The notes: a model not told the origin generated them from the letters alone. Counted from the stretch's first letter, positions 13,352 through 27,892 are shown. The stretch: 64,000 nucleotides of DNA from Karalla daura (GCA_029224185.1 CM055206.1:15291547-15355546), one strand, 5' to 3'. Numbers and translations are program-made.

Positions 13352-16300
13352 CTATCAGCACTAAGAGCGATTTTTAGTCCTTCAGCAGAAGATGTTTTTT
13401 CGTAGCACAAGAGTCACGTGAGCTCAAGGTCCTCATGGTCGCTTGTTATCCAGCCCAGTTCAGCTTTTGACCGTCATTTATCCACCTCGGCTCCTCGTTT
13501 TGTTTCCATTGTCACTTCCATAACCTTGTGCAACCTCCTCTCAGACCTGCATTTGGTTTGCACAACAAACCAAATGATATCGATCCCCCAACCAGCCTAT
13601 TTGTGTTTCATTCAGCCCGACTGAAGATGGCGGGCGTGCCACACATAGAAAGTAGCTCTCTTTCTTCCTCACTTCACTGAACCACTAGTTTTACTTTACT
13701 CCTAATGTTATTTCTCAGTAGAGGACATTCTCTATCATGGTAACCATGACACAACGAGGGCCAGTCAGTTCATCTTCAGAGGCTCCTTCTGACCCCTCCT
13801 CCAACCCCCGTCCACCTCCTTAACATATGTCTCCACCTTTGGCCTCTCCGTCGTCGATACTTACACCTCCTGCCACGGGTTGCCAGGCGATGGTGACTCC
13901 TCAAGGCCTGTGTGGGCGGACGGCTGGACAAGTGGAGGGCTTGGATGGAGTCAACCAGAGCGAGGTGGGGGGTAATAAAGAGCTGCCAGCCCTTCCACCC
14001 TATAGTCTGCTTTGTTTTTTTCCACCTTCATGCTGGGTCTGTTGGCAGACAGGCGTTGTGTGAGCCCAATTAGACTCACTGAATCTTTCTCAAATCAGAA
14101 GAACCGGAGTCTTTGCTCCTGTTTTGTCGTTCTGCGGCTGTGCAGAATGTGCTGCTGTCCTTTGTGTTTGTATATTCACGCAGCACCTGGGAGTTGAGCA
14201 GCAGATGAGTCACTTTGGTTTAAAATTCACCGTTTTTGTGTACGTGTGTGTGTGTTTGTGTGGTTCGAAAATAAAAACATGGAGTTCTTCATTGAAGGAG
14301 GAGGTCCATAAAGAACATGCAGAGGCAAGGTTCAAGGTTTCATTCCCCACTTGTACACCTACAGGAAGATTATAGCCAAGTAACATCTGAGCCACACTGG
14401 ATGGTGAAGTAAGATTTTAATGGTCTGGCAGTGCAGTTTGCACTTACTCCAAATTAGCTTGCACTTTTCAGACTATGCAGAATATTAGTCACGTCAAATA
14501 TTTCCCCATTCTAAAACAGACCTAAATGTGTCCATTATGCATTGCATTAGCATTGAAAGACTCTCAGAGACGAATGGAAACAGCGTAAAAACACAACATT
14601 CACGTAACCCAGTTGACATATTGGGAAATGTGTTGTTTGTTTTTCCTTTTTTCCTGCCGAACAGATCAATAGGATTTTTTTTTTTCCGTTGGCGCAGTAA
14701 ATCTGAAGCAGCAGACTGGGGGCAATTGGTTTTTCATATAGCAGCAAGGCTGGAAGCCGCTTGTCTGGCACAGACCAAAGTTCAGAAAAATATCCGTGGT
14801 AAATTATGCACCAGCGCCTGTAAAGCTCTCTAATTAACATGTTAGATCTTCGTTTATTCAGTACACAGACCCAAGTCTCTGCCGGTTGCCAGGCCTCCAG
14901 ACAGCATGAAGTCACTGTTCCCCGGCTGCAATACACCATAGTTTCACTGTCTCACTTCTCTTTACATTATTGTCAGGGTACACATCGAACAACGTATAAC
15001 CTGCCAATAAAACCACTATTTTGTCTCCCACCCACAATCACGATAAACATAGTTTATTTGCATGGCTCTTATCAATAGCATAATTGCACAGCAGTAAAAC
15101 CATTAGTAAAACAACCCAAGGAAACAATGCAAAATTATCTCGTCTTTATGCCGAGCTAATAGCTTTCTGGCTTGATAGGATGCGCACTCGCGGCGTCAAT
15201 CTTCTCACCCGGCTCTTAGGAGAATGCAAATGAGCACAATGTTGAAAATACTGACCTATTTCAGCTGGAACACCGGCTGAACCGCCGTACTGTATTTACT
15301 TCCAGCGGGAGTAAACTGTGGCGTTATAACCTCGAGCTGCGGTTGTTTGCACGTGTGGAGGCGATGAACCACCATCTGAAAGAAAAAACAAACCAAAAAT
15401 CACGTCTGTTGTATAAATCCATACAGTGCAAACAAAGCTGCACAGGCACGCTACTCAGGGAAGATTCCCCACACTATGGTAGTGCACACTTTGGGATATC
15501 TCTCTCTCTAGCGCTCTGTCTTTTCTCAAAATCGGTCCAATAGCTTCAGATCCCTCGGTCCCTGAGAAGGTTTGTCACAGCCGGCGAGAGGCCTGATGAG
15601 GAGAGGGAAGGAGGACGTGTTAATTTACAGCTGCTGCAGTGACAGCACAATCACGGAGGCCGGGAGCGGCCACGAGTCACTCCCATCCATTCCAGCTGGA
15701 TGCGCTGATGATGATGAGGATGATGATGAGGATGATGGTGTCGATAATCACGATGATGCCTGGTTAGTTAGTTAGCATGTGTAAAAGGTAATAACAGAGC
15801 TTGGCACTGTAATTGATTTGTTAGTGTTTAATTAGTTGTTTATCATGCAGGAAAATGCCTGCCTGCGGCTAAGCCACAATCTGTTGTTTGCGACGCTTTC
15901 CGCTCATTGTTAAAACTCTTTCCAGCTGCATCTTTGAGACGCTCCACTGCAAACTGGTTTTATACATTTAGCATAGTGTGGATTGCCATATCTTGTGATT
16001 CTCATTCACCATCCTGTATGCTGTGTGACTAGCTCAAATTCCAACGTATTTTTTTTTCTCTTTATAGTGATAATAACCCACTTAACATTCACACAATGTG
16101 GTCTCTAGCCCTTGTTCAGCAGTCGGCCCTGCAGCCTTGGGCTTTATCAATGAGACTTCAAACAGGATCTTTGGGGACTGCTCCTCAAGCCTGAAGAAGG
16201 CTGCTGCAGGGTCTGTTGTTGACCCACACCGGGTTACTGCTCCTATCTTACACATTCACAGACTGATGCACCACTCTAGGGAAAGCTTAATAATGTAAGA

Positions 16301-18340
16301 CTGATTTTATAGCTACAACAGACCAAGTGTATATTCTATGCACATAAATGGGGGATTTATGGTGTAGCAGGCTTGTGCAAAATGCCAAATTTTGCACAAG
16401 GTTAAGACAGGAAGTAGAATTGCATTTAAAATTGGAATTGAAAGAATTAGAATTGAAATTCTATAAAATTCCAGTTGATAATATTGAGTATTTCAGAATC
16501 ATCCCTTACAGTGTATTCCATACATGACTGTTTTACATATTTCATACAAATAATTATGACTAGGTACTTCATGTGCACATTATATTTCGATTATGGTTAA
16601 TTATTTTCATCAACAATCATGGTTAAAATAATTTATTGATATGTGTATTGTATGTATGATGTATTTAATTATGGATAATGGTGGAAAAATACTTCATTTC
16701 CCAGAAATAAAAAGAAAATCATAAATTATTCTAAATGGAGGGAATCTAACAATGCAGAAAATGCAGAAAAATGCAGATGCTGAACTTCAAATGTTTATGT
16801 GAATAATAAATTTTGATATGGAACGGCATTATTAAAATTCTGTGTGTTGGCGTGGGTGAGCTCCACTGGCTCCCTAAGAAAAGGGCTCGTCTATGAAACA
16901 CAAATCGGAAAATGACTCGATGTACAAAATATGGGCCTGCATTAATTATGCTCAGGGGTGGCTGCTCCATTAAAATACCCATATAGCTCTGAATAATATC
17001 ACATTGCTCGCTGAAAAAAAAGAACCATCTGCCACCACCAGATCACGGGAAAACAAACAGCATCCGTTCTTAACACTTCTCCCTGAAAAACTGCAACTTT
17101 TCCTCACCTCCTGCTATGAGTCTAATAGTGAAACCACAGCGACTGCTGGGACGTTATATCAGATGCTGGATCGTCCTTGTCATACCAGAATCCAAATGTG
17201 ATATTACTTACGCGTTATTCATTCTGTCTTCTATCCCCCAAGGTGCACTCTTCTTCCGGTTCTGTCTGAAAAACAGAAAAAGACGACAAAACAATGACAA
17301 TCTCATGTATGCACGACAGCGGTTGGATCCGTTTGGGTCGACAAAAGCTTGATTTCACAAACCCCCTGGTGTGCTCTCGTGAGGCGAAACTCTCCCTGTG
17401 CTCTCTGAAACATAATTTGCACACGAGCTATTGAAAAGCTCGCAATTGACTCATATTAGTGATTCGATTCCCAAGCAGGGTGCCACAGCTCCACGGAGGA
17501 CAGATACAGCGACGGAGTCGAGATCCTATTGGATGACCGAGGCTGATGGCAGCGTGGCACAACACAGGTGGGAATAGCTGTTATGACACATCAAAGGGCG
17601 AGCCGCTGGAAATAGCCATGGCAACCACTCCGCCTCACCATGGCATCGCCACAGAGGGCAAATTCACCCGGTGTGGTCTTTACGAGTGTTTTATACTGTC
17701 TGATTTCATCCAAGGCGGAGGAGATCAGAGTAAAAGGAGGCGACGCAAACCTTTGATCTTGAACTTTGTTTGATGCATTTGGTTAAAAATGAGTCTTGCC
17801 TTTGCTGAAATGGAGCTGGATGCTGGGTACCAGGGCTGGAAGAAATGGTCAAGACATCATTTGTTTTTGTTTTTTTTCTGATGCTTTAATCAAAGTTCTC
17901 GCTAGTAGCACAAACTTGGCCCGCGCCATCAGTAGAACTGAAGGCTTAAAATGGTATAACGTAAAAAAAAATAAAATAAAAAACAACCTTGTGAATAGAG
18001 CAGTTCTTCAAAGAACCTGTGCTCTCATGTCTGCAAGTGTGTGATGCACTCATTAGTGTTTGGTCAGGACGCCACATCCAAAAGAGAAGCTGCATAAAGC
18101 TGTCGATCAAAGTGAAACTATATGAGCTATACAATCCATATGCAAATCTGTTTACAGTGTGGGGGCCTCACACTCTTTTATGTTGATGAGATTCATGGTG
18201 CATTCAAGGACATTAAGGCACCTCGCACTTCGGCTTCCAGATGGTATTCAAAGGCAATAGCGGAACATGAAAGCTGCAACAAATTACACTAAATTTAAAG
18301 CATGAATATAATGAATAGTTTCCAAACATATATCAGAACC
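13350..18340. other. Intergenic, no gene recognised; possible regulatory DNA
   Basis: Largely unique sequence. 14690-15290 is repeat-free, with TAATTA-type and octamer ATGCAAAT motifs. A (GAT)n run lies at 15707-15738. 16430-16480 has tandem AATTGGAATTGAAA-like imperfect repeats. No exon recognised. Confidence 0.4.
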
Positions 18341-18520
18341 CCCTCCCCCGAGTCTCCAGGTGTCTATCTCCAGGTCACAAAAGCACACTCTCACACTCTC
18401 ACTTAGTGGCAATTTAGAGTCTTCAGTCGATCTTAATGCATGTTTTTAGGATTGTAGGAGAAAACCAGAGTAACCAGAGAAATAGATGCAGACACAGGGA
18501 AAACCTGCAAACTCCTCATA
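18340..18520 (-). repeat. SINE body fragment, reverse orientation
   Basis: In order: GTGTCTATCTCCAGGTCAC, GGCAATTTAGAGTC, GCATGTTTTTAGGATTGTAG, GAGAAAACCAGAGTAACC, CTGCAAACTCC. This is the minus-strand body of the common tRNA-derived fish SINE family (DANA/V-SINE-like). Degenerate. Confidence 0.7.
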
Positions 18521-18840
18521 AGGTGTCTTTCCATTACTCAAAATGTAAATATTGCAGTAAAAAACTGGTAATGGAAACATCTAAATGTTGGCAAAATATA
18601 ATCAAATATCACAAAAACATGCTCTCACGAGGTGGGCTCTCAGACATTTCAATATTGTGGTTTATTATTGAAAAATTATGGCAAATTATAGCAAAATTAT
18701 CGAATAAAAAACAGAAACACAAATGCCTCAGACGTCCATCTTCCCCAAGTGTTACGGGGTGAGAATTTTATGAAAATTATATGGTGTCACTAGAAGGCTT
18801 GGCAGGTGACAGTGACAGGTGAGCTTCAATGGAAACACCT
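18521..18840. mobile_element. Possible MITE inserted into the SINE
   Basis: Left end AGGTGTCTTTCCATT and right end AATGGAAACACCT are imperfect inverted repeats about 320 bp apart. GTAATGGAAAC-type motifs recur inside. No clear target-site duplication, and SINE sequence does not resume exactly at 18841, so the limits are uncertain. Confidence 0.4.
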
Positions 18841-18924
18841 ATGAGTCACGGTTTGACTCAATTGCCTTTGCAGTAGGATTTCTGTCATTTTGTGAATAGC
18901 TGTAATGGAAATGTAGCTATAGAA

Positions 18925-19012
18925 AGCCCCCCCCCCCTGCACCAGGATTTGAACCGCCTAGCTCACTGTAAGACGCTGGCGCTATTCACTGAGTCACAAT
19001 GTCGCCCACGTG
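18925..19012 (-). repeat. SINE tRNA-like head fragment, reverse orientation
   Basis: On the minus strand this reads GTGGGCGACATTGTGACTCA..., then GGCGGTTCAAATCCTGG, a tRNA-like A/B-box head. Together with 18340-18520 it appears to be one SINE split by an insertion. Confidence 0.65.
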
Positions 19013-22000
19013 TATAATCTCTTTTCTTTTTTTTATCTTTGAGATCAGAAAACAGACAAAGCCACCTACTTAGTCCCTGCAGGGTGAATACTGGTCAGTG
19101 CTTGAAAGAAATTCACCCACATGAATGCAATAAACTCTTCAGGAGTCTACGCACGACCCGGCGCAGTAATTACGACTGGCACAAAAAGAGTCTCTGGAGG
19201 ATCTGTGCGTGTGCGCGGCTCGCTCAGCTCCCACTGTGTCCGTGAACATGCAACATGAGTGTAAAACTTGGGAGAGAACACTGAGGAAGGATTATTCACA
19301 ACATAAGTAGTTGGAGAGACGAACGCTTTGAACCGTCTTCAAGTTAAGAAGCACACAACTCGCTCGCAAATTCATCAACAGATCAAAGAGATAAAAGAGA
19401 CCAAAGAAGAATTTGCACTAGATGAAAACTTCACTGAGGCATGTATGTAGGTTTAGTAGGACTCCCTCTTTAGATACTACCAGGTACTATAGGTTTTCAT
19501 AGGCTCTACACAATCAATCTGAACTGTGATCTGATTCTATAAATAAATCATCCTGTTGATGGCACGGGGCCGGGGTGAAGTGACAGATCTGTCCTGTTTG
19601 ATTTATTTATGACTCTCATGTTCCTGTGGTCAATCACTCCTCCACAAATCTAACAAGCTCATTATCTCCTCCCCGACCAATTACGGCGGTCTTAAGAGGC
19701 AGCGGCAGTCTGTGCGCTGGCTTCGGAGGGTGAAGCATCACGGTCCCTCTCCACCCCTGCCTGCACTGTCAGAGGAGAGCCGCCAGCATCAAAGGTAGTG
19801 GAGATGAAGGCATTTCACACACCAACACACACACACATGCACTGTCATGGATACACAATTGCACGTACAGAAACGGAGGCGTGGATGTAGGTGCTTCGGA
19901 GACAATCATGTGCAGGAACCAGCCGTACCTAAAGCGGTTAATTAACTCGACTAATCCCGGCTCTGTGCGTCTGCTGATACGACTGCTGGTGCATGCGGTC
20001 CACCATTATGCACCAGGTAGCGCAAGAGTGAGTTCTTTTTTCCAGAGAAGTCATTTACATGAGAAAAGGTGAATCTGGAGGAGAAGTTCGCCGAGAAGAA
20101 AACACCCGGAAGTGATTAAATTTAGATTTCCACAGTTTGAGTCACGAATCCAAAGCCTAGGGCTTTTTTGGTGAAATTTATCACTTTCATGCATTTTGAT
20201 ATGAACTTACCTGATGCAAACTTGCCGGACTGCAGCTCTGGCTCACGGAAAATAATGACTTTTCTTTCACTATGAGATCTGAGGCTTCAAGAGTCCATCT
20301 GTCTGTCTCTGGGTACATGGTCGCTCGCTACCTCACTGTCTGTAGCATCTGCAGCCTCTCCTAATCCCGCCTGAAGCAGCTGGTTACTGTGATTTGAGAC
20401 GAGAACAAACGCATTTGTTTGGACCGATTCTCACCCGTGGGTTACACACAAAGCTTCGTTTTTATGAAATGAAGAAAATCTCGGTGTGGCTCATTGGTGT
20501 GTTCCTAATAGCTTTTCAAAAACAGTGTATTTCTGTTACAGAGAGAGAGACACAGGTTGTTCAATATCAGGTCAACAATTATTTCTGCAGACTGAAAACA
20601 CTGCGCCGGCGGAGATGTGATTAGCCGCCTGTTTCCACATCAAAGTGTCTTACAACTACATAACAGCTCTGCCCTGTTTGTCCCAATTAATTTTGTGATG
20701 AAAAGCGCAGTTCGAAGGCAACATACATATCGGGGGATAAAACTGGCTGAAAGACCTTTTTGCAGACAGACTGTCAAATTTCAGTATCATATAGGTAGAA
20801 ATCATCCACTGGACTAAGAAAGCCCATAATGCGCTCTGTGTGGATGATGGCATATCTTTAGCTGTGTTTCAGCGAGAGGTGCATCTAAAATGAGCACTAG
20901 ACTGTGGTGGATCAGATTTGAGAGCTTTGTGCTTTTTGCAGCATATTTCATTCCATTTCAGCGTGTATTATAAGCATCACTGAGCACCACTGGTCTGAAG
21001 CACTGCAGGTGGAGGCAGTATCATCATCACTGCCGCGAAAATCTAATGCACTCTACACGTAGGTCCTACACGACTCACTGTACGCGCTGTTAAAAGAGGT
21101 TACAAAACATGTGAAGTATGGCATGTCAAGAACAGACAGGAGGCAAGAGATACAGCCACTAAAGGACCGGGAGGAGCGTTCACATTCGCACCGTTTTAAA
21201 TGAGAGTCGTGAACACAGAGACAAAAGTTGTAGAACTTTTTTTTTTGCTTTTTGCTTTGATAAAGGCACGATGCAGCTGCTCTATCACGTCCTGGGTGGG
21301 TAATAGAAGACAAGAATGCGTTTTTCAAGCACTGTGATTGTTCGTGTGTATGTGTGGATGTATGTGGTCTCAGTCCAGTGCGCCTTAATGTAAACAGTCG
21401 TGAGAGGACATGAAGCTGAAGCCCATCGATAAAAGTTTAAGTACTGAGAGTGAGCCATTGAACAGAGGGTGGGTGGAGAGAGATAAAAGCCCTCACACAT
21501 AGTGTGTCCATGTGTCCCCACCTCCCAGACAAACAAAGCTTTTCAACACAACATTCATTATGTTTCCTCCAGAACATCTTGTTGATTGGCTGTCTGAGAT
21601 GGCGCACTGTACGCTCTTGTGCGCTTTACTGTTGTTTATATACAGTACTTTATAACCTAGTTTCTAGTTACTATGGTTACCCCCCTGCTCAGTGGAGAGA
21701 GGTCTCTCGACCAGAGAGAGAGAGAAAGTGAACGAGATAGAGGGAGAGAGTGGGGGAGACGTGTGCTGTAAATGATGTCATCAAAACTCAATTGAATCTT
21801 GTGATTTAGCAGAAATGAAATGAGCTTTTCAATGATGTTGTTGACATCCAGGTTGCACAAAAAAAAAAAAAACGTAGCCAAAAAAGCTGGAGAGATGTGG
21901 GAAAAGTAGTGATTGTGAACGCTGATCAGGTAGGATAGCTGTGTTCTTCATCTTTACTTACCTCATAGCAAACATTGCTATGAAGTAACAGCTGCTAATT

Positions 22001-25000
22001 TCACCATGAGCCCAACCCAAACTCATGTTTAAAGCTGCAGAAAAGTAATAAATGCATATACTTAAAGCTGAATGTGTTGCAATGAGAACACAAACATCTC
22101 ATAATAATACTTAGACGTGTATTTTTCTTATTGGGAGTTAGGGATTTTAGAATGTGACACAATCTTCATACAAAAGGCAGCAAGGATTCATTTTGTTAGT
22201 TATGCTCCACTGAGCACTCTCCAAAAGGGATTTCGTCTTTGTCTCGCTTGCCTTTGCATAGAGGTCAATAGTTAGGATCTGCTACAGAACAGATCCCCCG
22301 GAGCTACAGGAGTTGTCGAGCTCCAGCATCCAGGCCTCTCAGACCCCAGAGTCCAAATTAGGAACCTGCGTTGGAAATCTGGTATACCTGCAGACGTCTG
22401 GTTCAAGCACTGGCCTGATGATGCTGCTTATAAAGCAGGCCAAAATGAAGTGGAGTGGCCACTTACAGAATTTAGAGGCTGATGACAAATGGCTGTGACC
22501 TTGGCTGACTGCATGCTAATCCTGGAGTGATAGTCACCGGTGCTGAAGCCACAACACTAGCCAGCACATCAATGAAGAGAAGAGCTCTGGGCCATTCACA
22601 CCCAGACGTTACAGAGGTGCATTGGGAACACAAAGGACAAAGGAGATTGCTAGCTACTGGGTTACAGCAGGACTGCGACTGTGTTTACATGTCGAAACAC
22701 TCAGCCCATGAAAAACCCTCATTTGAATATTCCCGACGTATTTCCATGGAAACAAATCTCATACCACCGGAAAAAAAAAATACAGCGAATCACATAAAGT
22801 GATTACATGCCCCGGTTTCCTATGCAAGTGAGTGTATCCCCAATAAGCCCCTGTCACAGATTAGCTCGTTTAATGCTTAACCATATTAATCACTGTGTAA
22901 AAGTTGTGGAAAAGAAAAACTCACTTTGCTCCAAATAAGACCATCTGAGCTACAGTATGTGTTGAGGCTATTCTCATGTGTCTTACTTATGAGCTTAGAA
23001 ATGACTGTAGCATTTATTAATGAATGGATGTTTCCATCCATCACCATTTTTGTGAGTGTGTTGGATAAACACCTGGTGGCGCTGACTCTACATATGCCTG
23101 CTGGGGCAGGCTATAGGAGGGTGAGATAGCAAGAGCCAAGGTGTTTCAGAAAACCTAATGGAAATGTGGCGTTTTGGTCTTTTTCATTTATTAATTCCAG
23201 TTATTTCAGAGTCTCATTCTCCAGCCCATTCTTAACTGAGCCTCTCCTGTAAGGAAGCTTGAGTGAAAAATCATGTAAGTCATGAGTTATTTACTCAGTT
23301 TGTCTAAGCTGCGCTTTGCCCCAAACTTTTTGACCTGAGCTAAGCAAAAGAAAAAGTTTTTTTTCAAGCAGGTAAGTTCAAACACTCTCTTTGATATCAA
23401 AGAATCAGCCTGCTTTTTTTTGCCAGGCTACAGGAGCTCTCTCTCTTTGTTATGACAGATGAGGACTGGGTTTGCATTTTTATTCTGTAATTCTTGACTG
23501 TCTGACTCTTTATACATGACCTGACACTGTATCACCATTTCATAAATGTGTGTGAATGTTTTGCTATAGTTCAGTGTGAAGTGCAGGTGAAACCACTGTA
23601 TGATTAAGTGAATGTTGATCTGTGCATAGAAGTGGCCTGAGTGTACATGACTGATCAATAAGAAACATTTATCCTCTGATACATTAATTTGTCAAGTATT
23701 TGTTGTTGTTCTTGTTCTCTGATCTGTGCAAGTCTTTAATGTTTTATGTCCTAATTCTGAATGACTGCAAACGGGAGAATCAATGCCAAGCTGATATACT
23801 TTATATACCACTTTATATGAAATAACTGGCATATGTGTGTGAAATACAAAGTTATGAACAAAATCAAGCCCCCATTGAACTAATGTCTGATATGGTCAAA
23901 ACATGATTTATGACTGGATCTACATAAATAATCAAAAGGCATGTCATCAAAACTGTGTGCATGCTTGTGCCGACTTTGTTGCAATTTGTGGTCTCTAATG
24001 AAGCCCAGATATGCACCAACATGAGAGTGTGTATTGTGGGTGCCTGTATCACCATAGAGCCTCTAGAGTCCATAGAGCCTCTGGTTATCATTTTCATGTA
24101 AATTGACATTTCATTAACCATCAACCTCCTGTCTGCAGGAAACACTGAGATAAGCTTTACAAATGTAGTAGATGCTGACTCAGTGCCCATCTGTCGACTC
24201 TGGTTAATATCACCAATCAAGCCACCACAGCCCAGTCCTGACTGAAATAAGAGCCAAATTGTAATATAATCTGATATAAATATGCAGTGTACAGCTGGCT
24301 ATTAGTAATACTTGGCAACTAAGACAATTTCCAGTAAGTCGAAGCAGAATAATTTGGAGAGACCGTCTCTATACCAGCAGGACAGTGTTGATTTTAATCT
24401 GAGCTCTGTAACTCTGAACCGCCAGATGCGTTATCTCCTTTTTCAAGCATTTTCTGCAAAGTTACACCTTAAGAAATTACTGTTTTGTGTTAATGACCAA
24501 AAACAATGTCAGTTGGGCCATTGATTTCTGCAGTAGTTACAGCCACGACCGCAAAAGCAGGCATGCATAAGGTCCACCTTACAGCCTCCACAGCCATCAG
24601 CCTGAAACACAAATCCTGGGGTTGTCAATACCCTAGTCTCCATGGACTAAATAATTACCTTGCCTGTGTTTCAGTGCAGCAGAAAAGGTGCAGCTTCACG
24701 GCAGCCTGTGTTCTTTATTGTGACAAACAAAATCGCTCTTTTCACTCCTTTCAGAACCTTCACATGAAGGAGGAGTTTTACATGGTAGCTGCACAGCCAC
24801 TTCAATGACAGTACACATGGTTTAGTGCAGTATAGGATTGCACAGGATTGTATACTATAGTATGGTGGTGTGGTATGATATTATAGGGTTTTGTATAAAA
24901 TAGTTTAGTATAGAGTAATGTAATATTCTATACTAAAGAAAAATAACATTAACAAAAGTCCTAAATATCTACCTATCTATCTTTAATAGCAAGGCTAGTC

Positions 25001-25160
25001 AGCTAAGTAGCTGGATAGCAATATACAGCAGTGCAGATAGGTTTTTTGAACTGGGTGGGACAAAGCTGTCAGCAGATTTGTTTTGCTAAAGTGAGGGGGA
25101 CAGATCCAAGTGCATTCGAATCTGGGTTGGTCAAATCCCACCTAACCCACCGTCCATCTG
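19013..25160. other. Intergenic, no gene recognised
   Basis: Mostly unique AT-rich sequence. An AG/CT run lies at 21713-21726, an A run at 21860-21872, and TA-rich imperfect repeats of AGTATAG type at 24830-24935. ORFs are all short and without known domains. Confidence 0.4.
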
Positions 25161-25164
25161 TGGC

Positions 25165-25570
25165 CATGGCAATATAGTGTGACACTCTGAGACTTGGACC
25201 CAAATGCAACATGAACTCGGACTAGGGTTGGGAAAAAGCTTTATTGACTGGACAGAGGGAGAGTTCAGGGCAGGCTGAAGCCTGTGATGGATAACCAGGT
25301 GATTTATAGTTGCTAGTCACCCTGTGGCTAACCACCATCCATTTCTCAGGTTGTTCTCAGGTGGAGAGTGTAGTCGAGGGACAGAAAGCAGGCCAGTCAG
25401 CCAGGGTGCACTGCAGATTGAGGAAGGTCAGGTCCGAAGCGTGGGAGAAGCACGGAGGACAAGAGCAGTTAAGGCAGGTTGAGCATGGTGAGCAGGAGAC
25501 AGGTTTCAGGATTGGTAGGACAGGGTGGGCAAATCCAAAGCAGACGAGGTCTGGAAAGCTAGTTAGCTAT
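25165..25570. repeat. Possible transposable-element fragment
   Basis: The run GAGACTTGGACCCAAATGC...AAAAAGCTTTATTGACTGG... followed by GGCAGG-rich, AGCAGGAGACAGG-type sequence resembles an abundant fish interspersed element that I recognise by pattern only. It abuts the TATC array. Confidence 0.35.
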
Positions 25571-25572
25571 CA

Positions 25573-25764
<192 letters not shown>

Positions 25765-27399
25765 ATCAATCTATGAACTCTAAAAGGTCTATTGTATCGC
25801 ATCGCATCATATTGTGTCTATCATATCCTCTCTGTCTCCAGGTGACATGACATAAATGCAAATTCTTACCTTTGGTGTGCACACTAAGGTTTGCAGAAAT
25901 GCCATAACATCGAGATTTTGGCATGTGCACTGCCACATTTTCAGTGACTGTACATGGAGATTGTGTTCCAAATGTAGTGTAGACGGAGACCAAGTGTGAG
26001 AGAGATAAGTATTCCCATTCTGCCTCAATTTCACTGAAAAAAAAGTTTATTTATAACTTATTGAGTGCTAATCAGATCTAATCACCCAATAAGTACCAGA
26101 GAAATATCAATACTGGGCTCAGTGGTATTGATCTGGTCCACTCTCTAAAATTGGTCACAGTGAGTATTGCTGTAATCAGGGTGCGAGTCGTGAACTGTGC
26201 AGAGCAACAGCTCAAGAGACTCATTTACTCTCACTGTAATGATGAATATTTCTTGTATTTATCACTTGTTTACTGCCAACTTGCACTGACTGCACTTGCA
26301 GTCACTTGTACTAATTTATTTATGGAGCGGCTGCTTTTCAACACTCGCGCTGGCAGAAGACACTCGTTATCTTCCACAAACACTTCAAACCTTCGGATTA
26401 AATGTATGATCAGTTGTTGTCCTGTTGTAGCTTTAACCAGGAGCAGGCAGGCAGGTAACTGTCTCTGCCATAGGAGCTGCTCAAACACAGGATGCCATGC
26501 TGTGCAACAATAAAACCACAGGACAATGCTTACATTGATCTACCTGTTGTAGAATAATGAAAAAATGCTTTTTCTTTCAGTAATAACCAATATCATCATT
26601 GGCCATGTCTTAATATCAATCACGGCTTCCCATGACTGTCTAATGTACTGTTATTAAATACAAATTGTATGTATTTATATGAATTGACAGGCTAATGCTC
26701 TAGCCGTTAGTCCATGCTCATAGTTCGCATAGCATGGGTCAGGACATATACTGTGAATTTCATGGTCAGATATGGTCAGATTTTTCAGGCCTTCCTTGAC
26801 AAGCTAGCACAGACCACACTGAGAACAGGTGTTCCTCCTTTTTGCTCTTGTTCTCCTCTATCACGTCTAGACAACTAATGAGCATCTGTGACGCTCTCAC
26901 ATTCCTAACATTGCTATTGCAGAGATTCCTCACCTTATCTCTCCTTGCTTGAACTGTCATACTCTTCCCTTCCTCCTTTAAAGTGAGCTGTTGTATTCCT
27001 CCAGTGTGGTCCCTCATTGATGAATCACTTTGTGCATTATTACTTCTGGCAAGGGCAAGACACACATTTGTGAGTAGTATGATTTAAAACTTGTCAAGAA
27101 GACATCAACACCACTTAGTGACGTGTGACCTAGAAAGGCAGCGGCAGAATCTTGTTGTCCAAATTCCCAATTTGACAGAAATAGCTCTTTGTTGTCCCTG
27201 ACATCCTGAATAATTTATCTCCAGGCGTAGCTCCGTACAGTGACATTTGCTTACACTGTCCCCGGGCGCGTGGGACCAGGAGCCCAGATCCCCCATCAGA
27301 TCCGGGGAAAAAGGTCAAGAGATATTGATCTGACTGTGCAAACGCAACGCGCTAAAACGCGTCGGCATCAAAAACCTCCTCCGAGGTCTGATCCGAGAC
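25765..27399. other. Intergenic before kcnk13
   Basis: No gene or repeat family recognised. Base composition shifts from AT-rich to GC-rich after about 27.2 kb on approach to the kcnk13 leader. Confidence 0.45.
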
Positions 27400-27742
27400 T
27401 CAACTATTCAGATTCTGTCTGTAGATGTGGAGACCGACTGGCTAATAAAGCCGGCGATGGACGGACGGAGGGAGCAGCGCGTCGTCGTTGTGCGTAAAAA
27501 GCGCACCGAGGGGAGGAGACTGTTTTGGAGAGGCAGGAGCGGAGAGAGCGCAGCTGCACGACTCTCTGCATCCACAGGTTGCTGCTGCTGCAAGGAGCTC
27601 CGCGTCCATCTCTGAGCTGAGAAAGACTAAAACGTGTCTATTTTGTCTTTTTAAGATTATAAAAGAATTTCTCATTTTTTTTAAATACGCGCGTCCTGGC
27701 TGAGCGGCTATCACCGGGACCGCGCGTCTTTGGAGCATCAAA
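27400..27742 (+). promoter_or_regulatory. GC/CpG-rich probable kcnk13 5' region
   Basis: CpG dinucleotides become dense here (for example GCGCGTCGTCGTTGTGCG near 27476) compared with the AT-rich DNA before about 27.2 kb. It directly precedes the leader and first coding exon. No clear TATA box is seen; the exact start site is unknown. Confidence 0.45.
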
Positions 27743-27743
27743 A

Positions 27744-27779
27744 ATGCCAAATCTTCTAACACCTCGAGAAAGCGTCTGA
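27744..27779 (+). other. Upstream ORF 1 in the kcnk13 leader
   Basis: A 12-codon ATG...TGA frame (11 residues) lies 160 bases before the channel start. It is out of frame with the main ORF and has A at -3. It only matters if transcription starts upstream of it, which cannot be seen from sequence. Confidence 0.35.
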
Positions 27780-27892
27780 ACTGCACTGCGCAGGACTCGT
27801 ACCATCCTCATCGATACCTCACCATTCACCCCGGGATTGCGCGTTGTTGTTGTTATTATTATCATCATTTCTGCCCATTAGAGCGCAACAAC

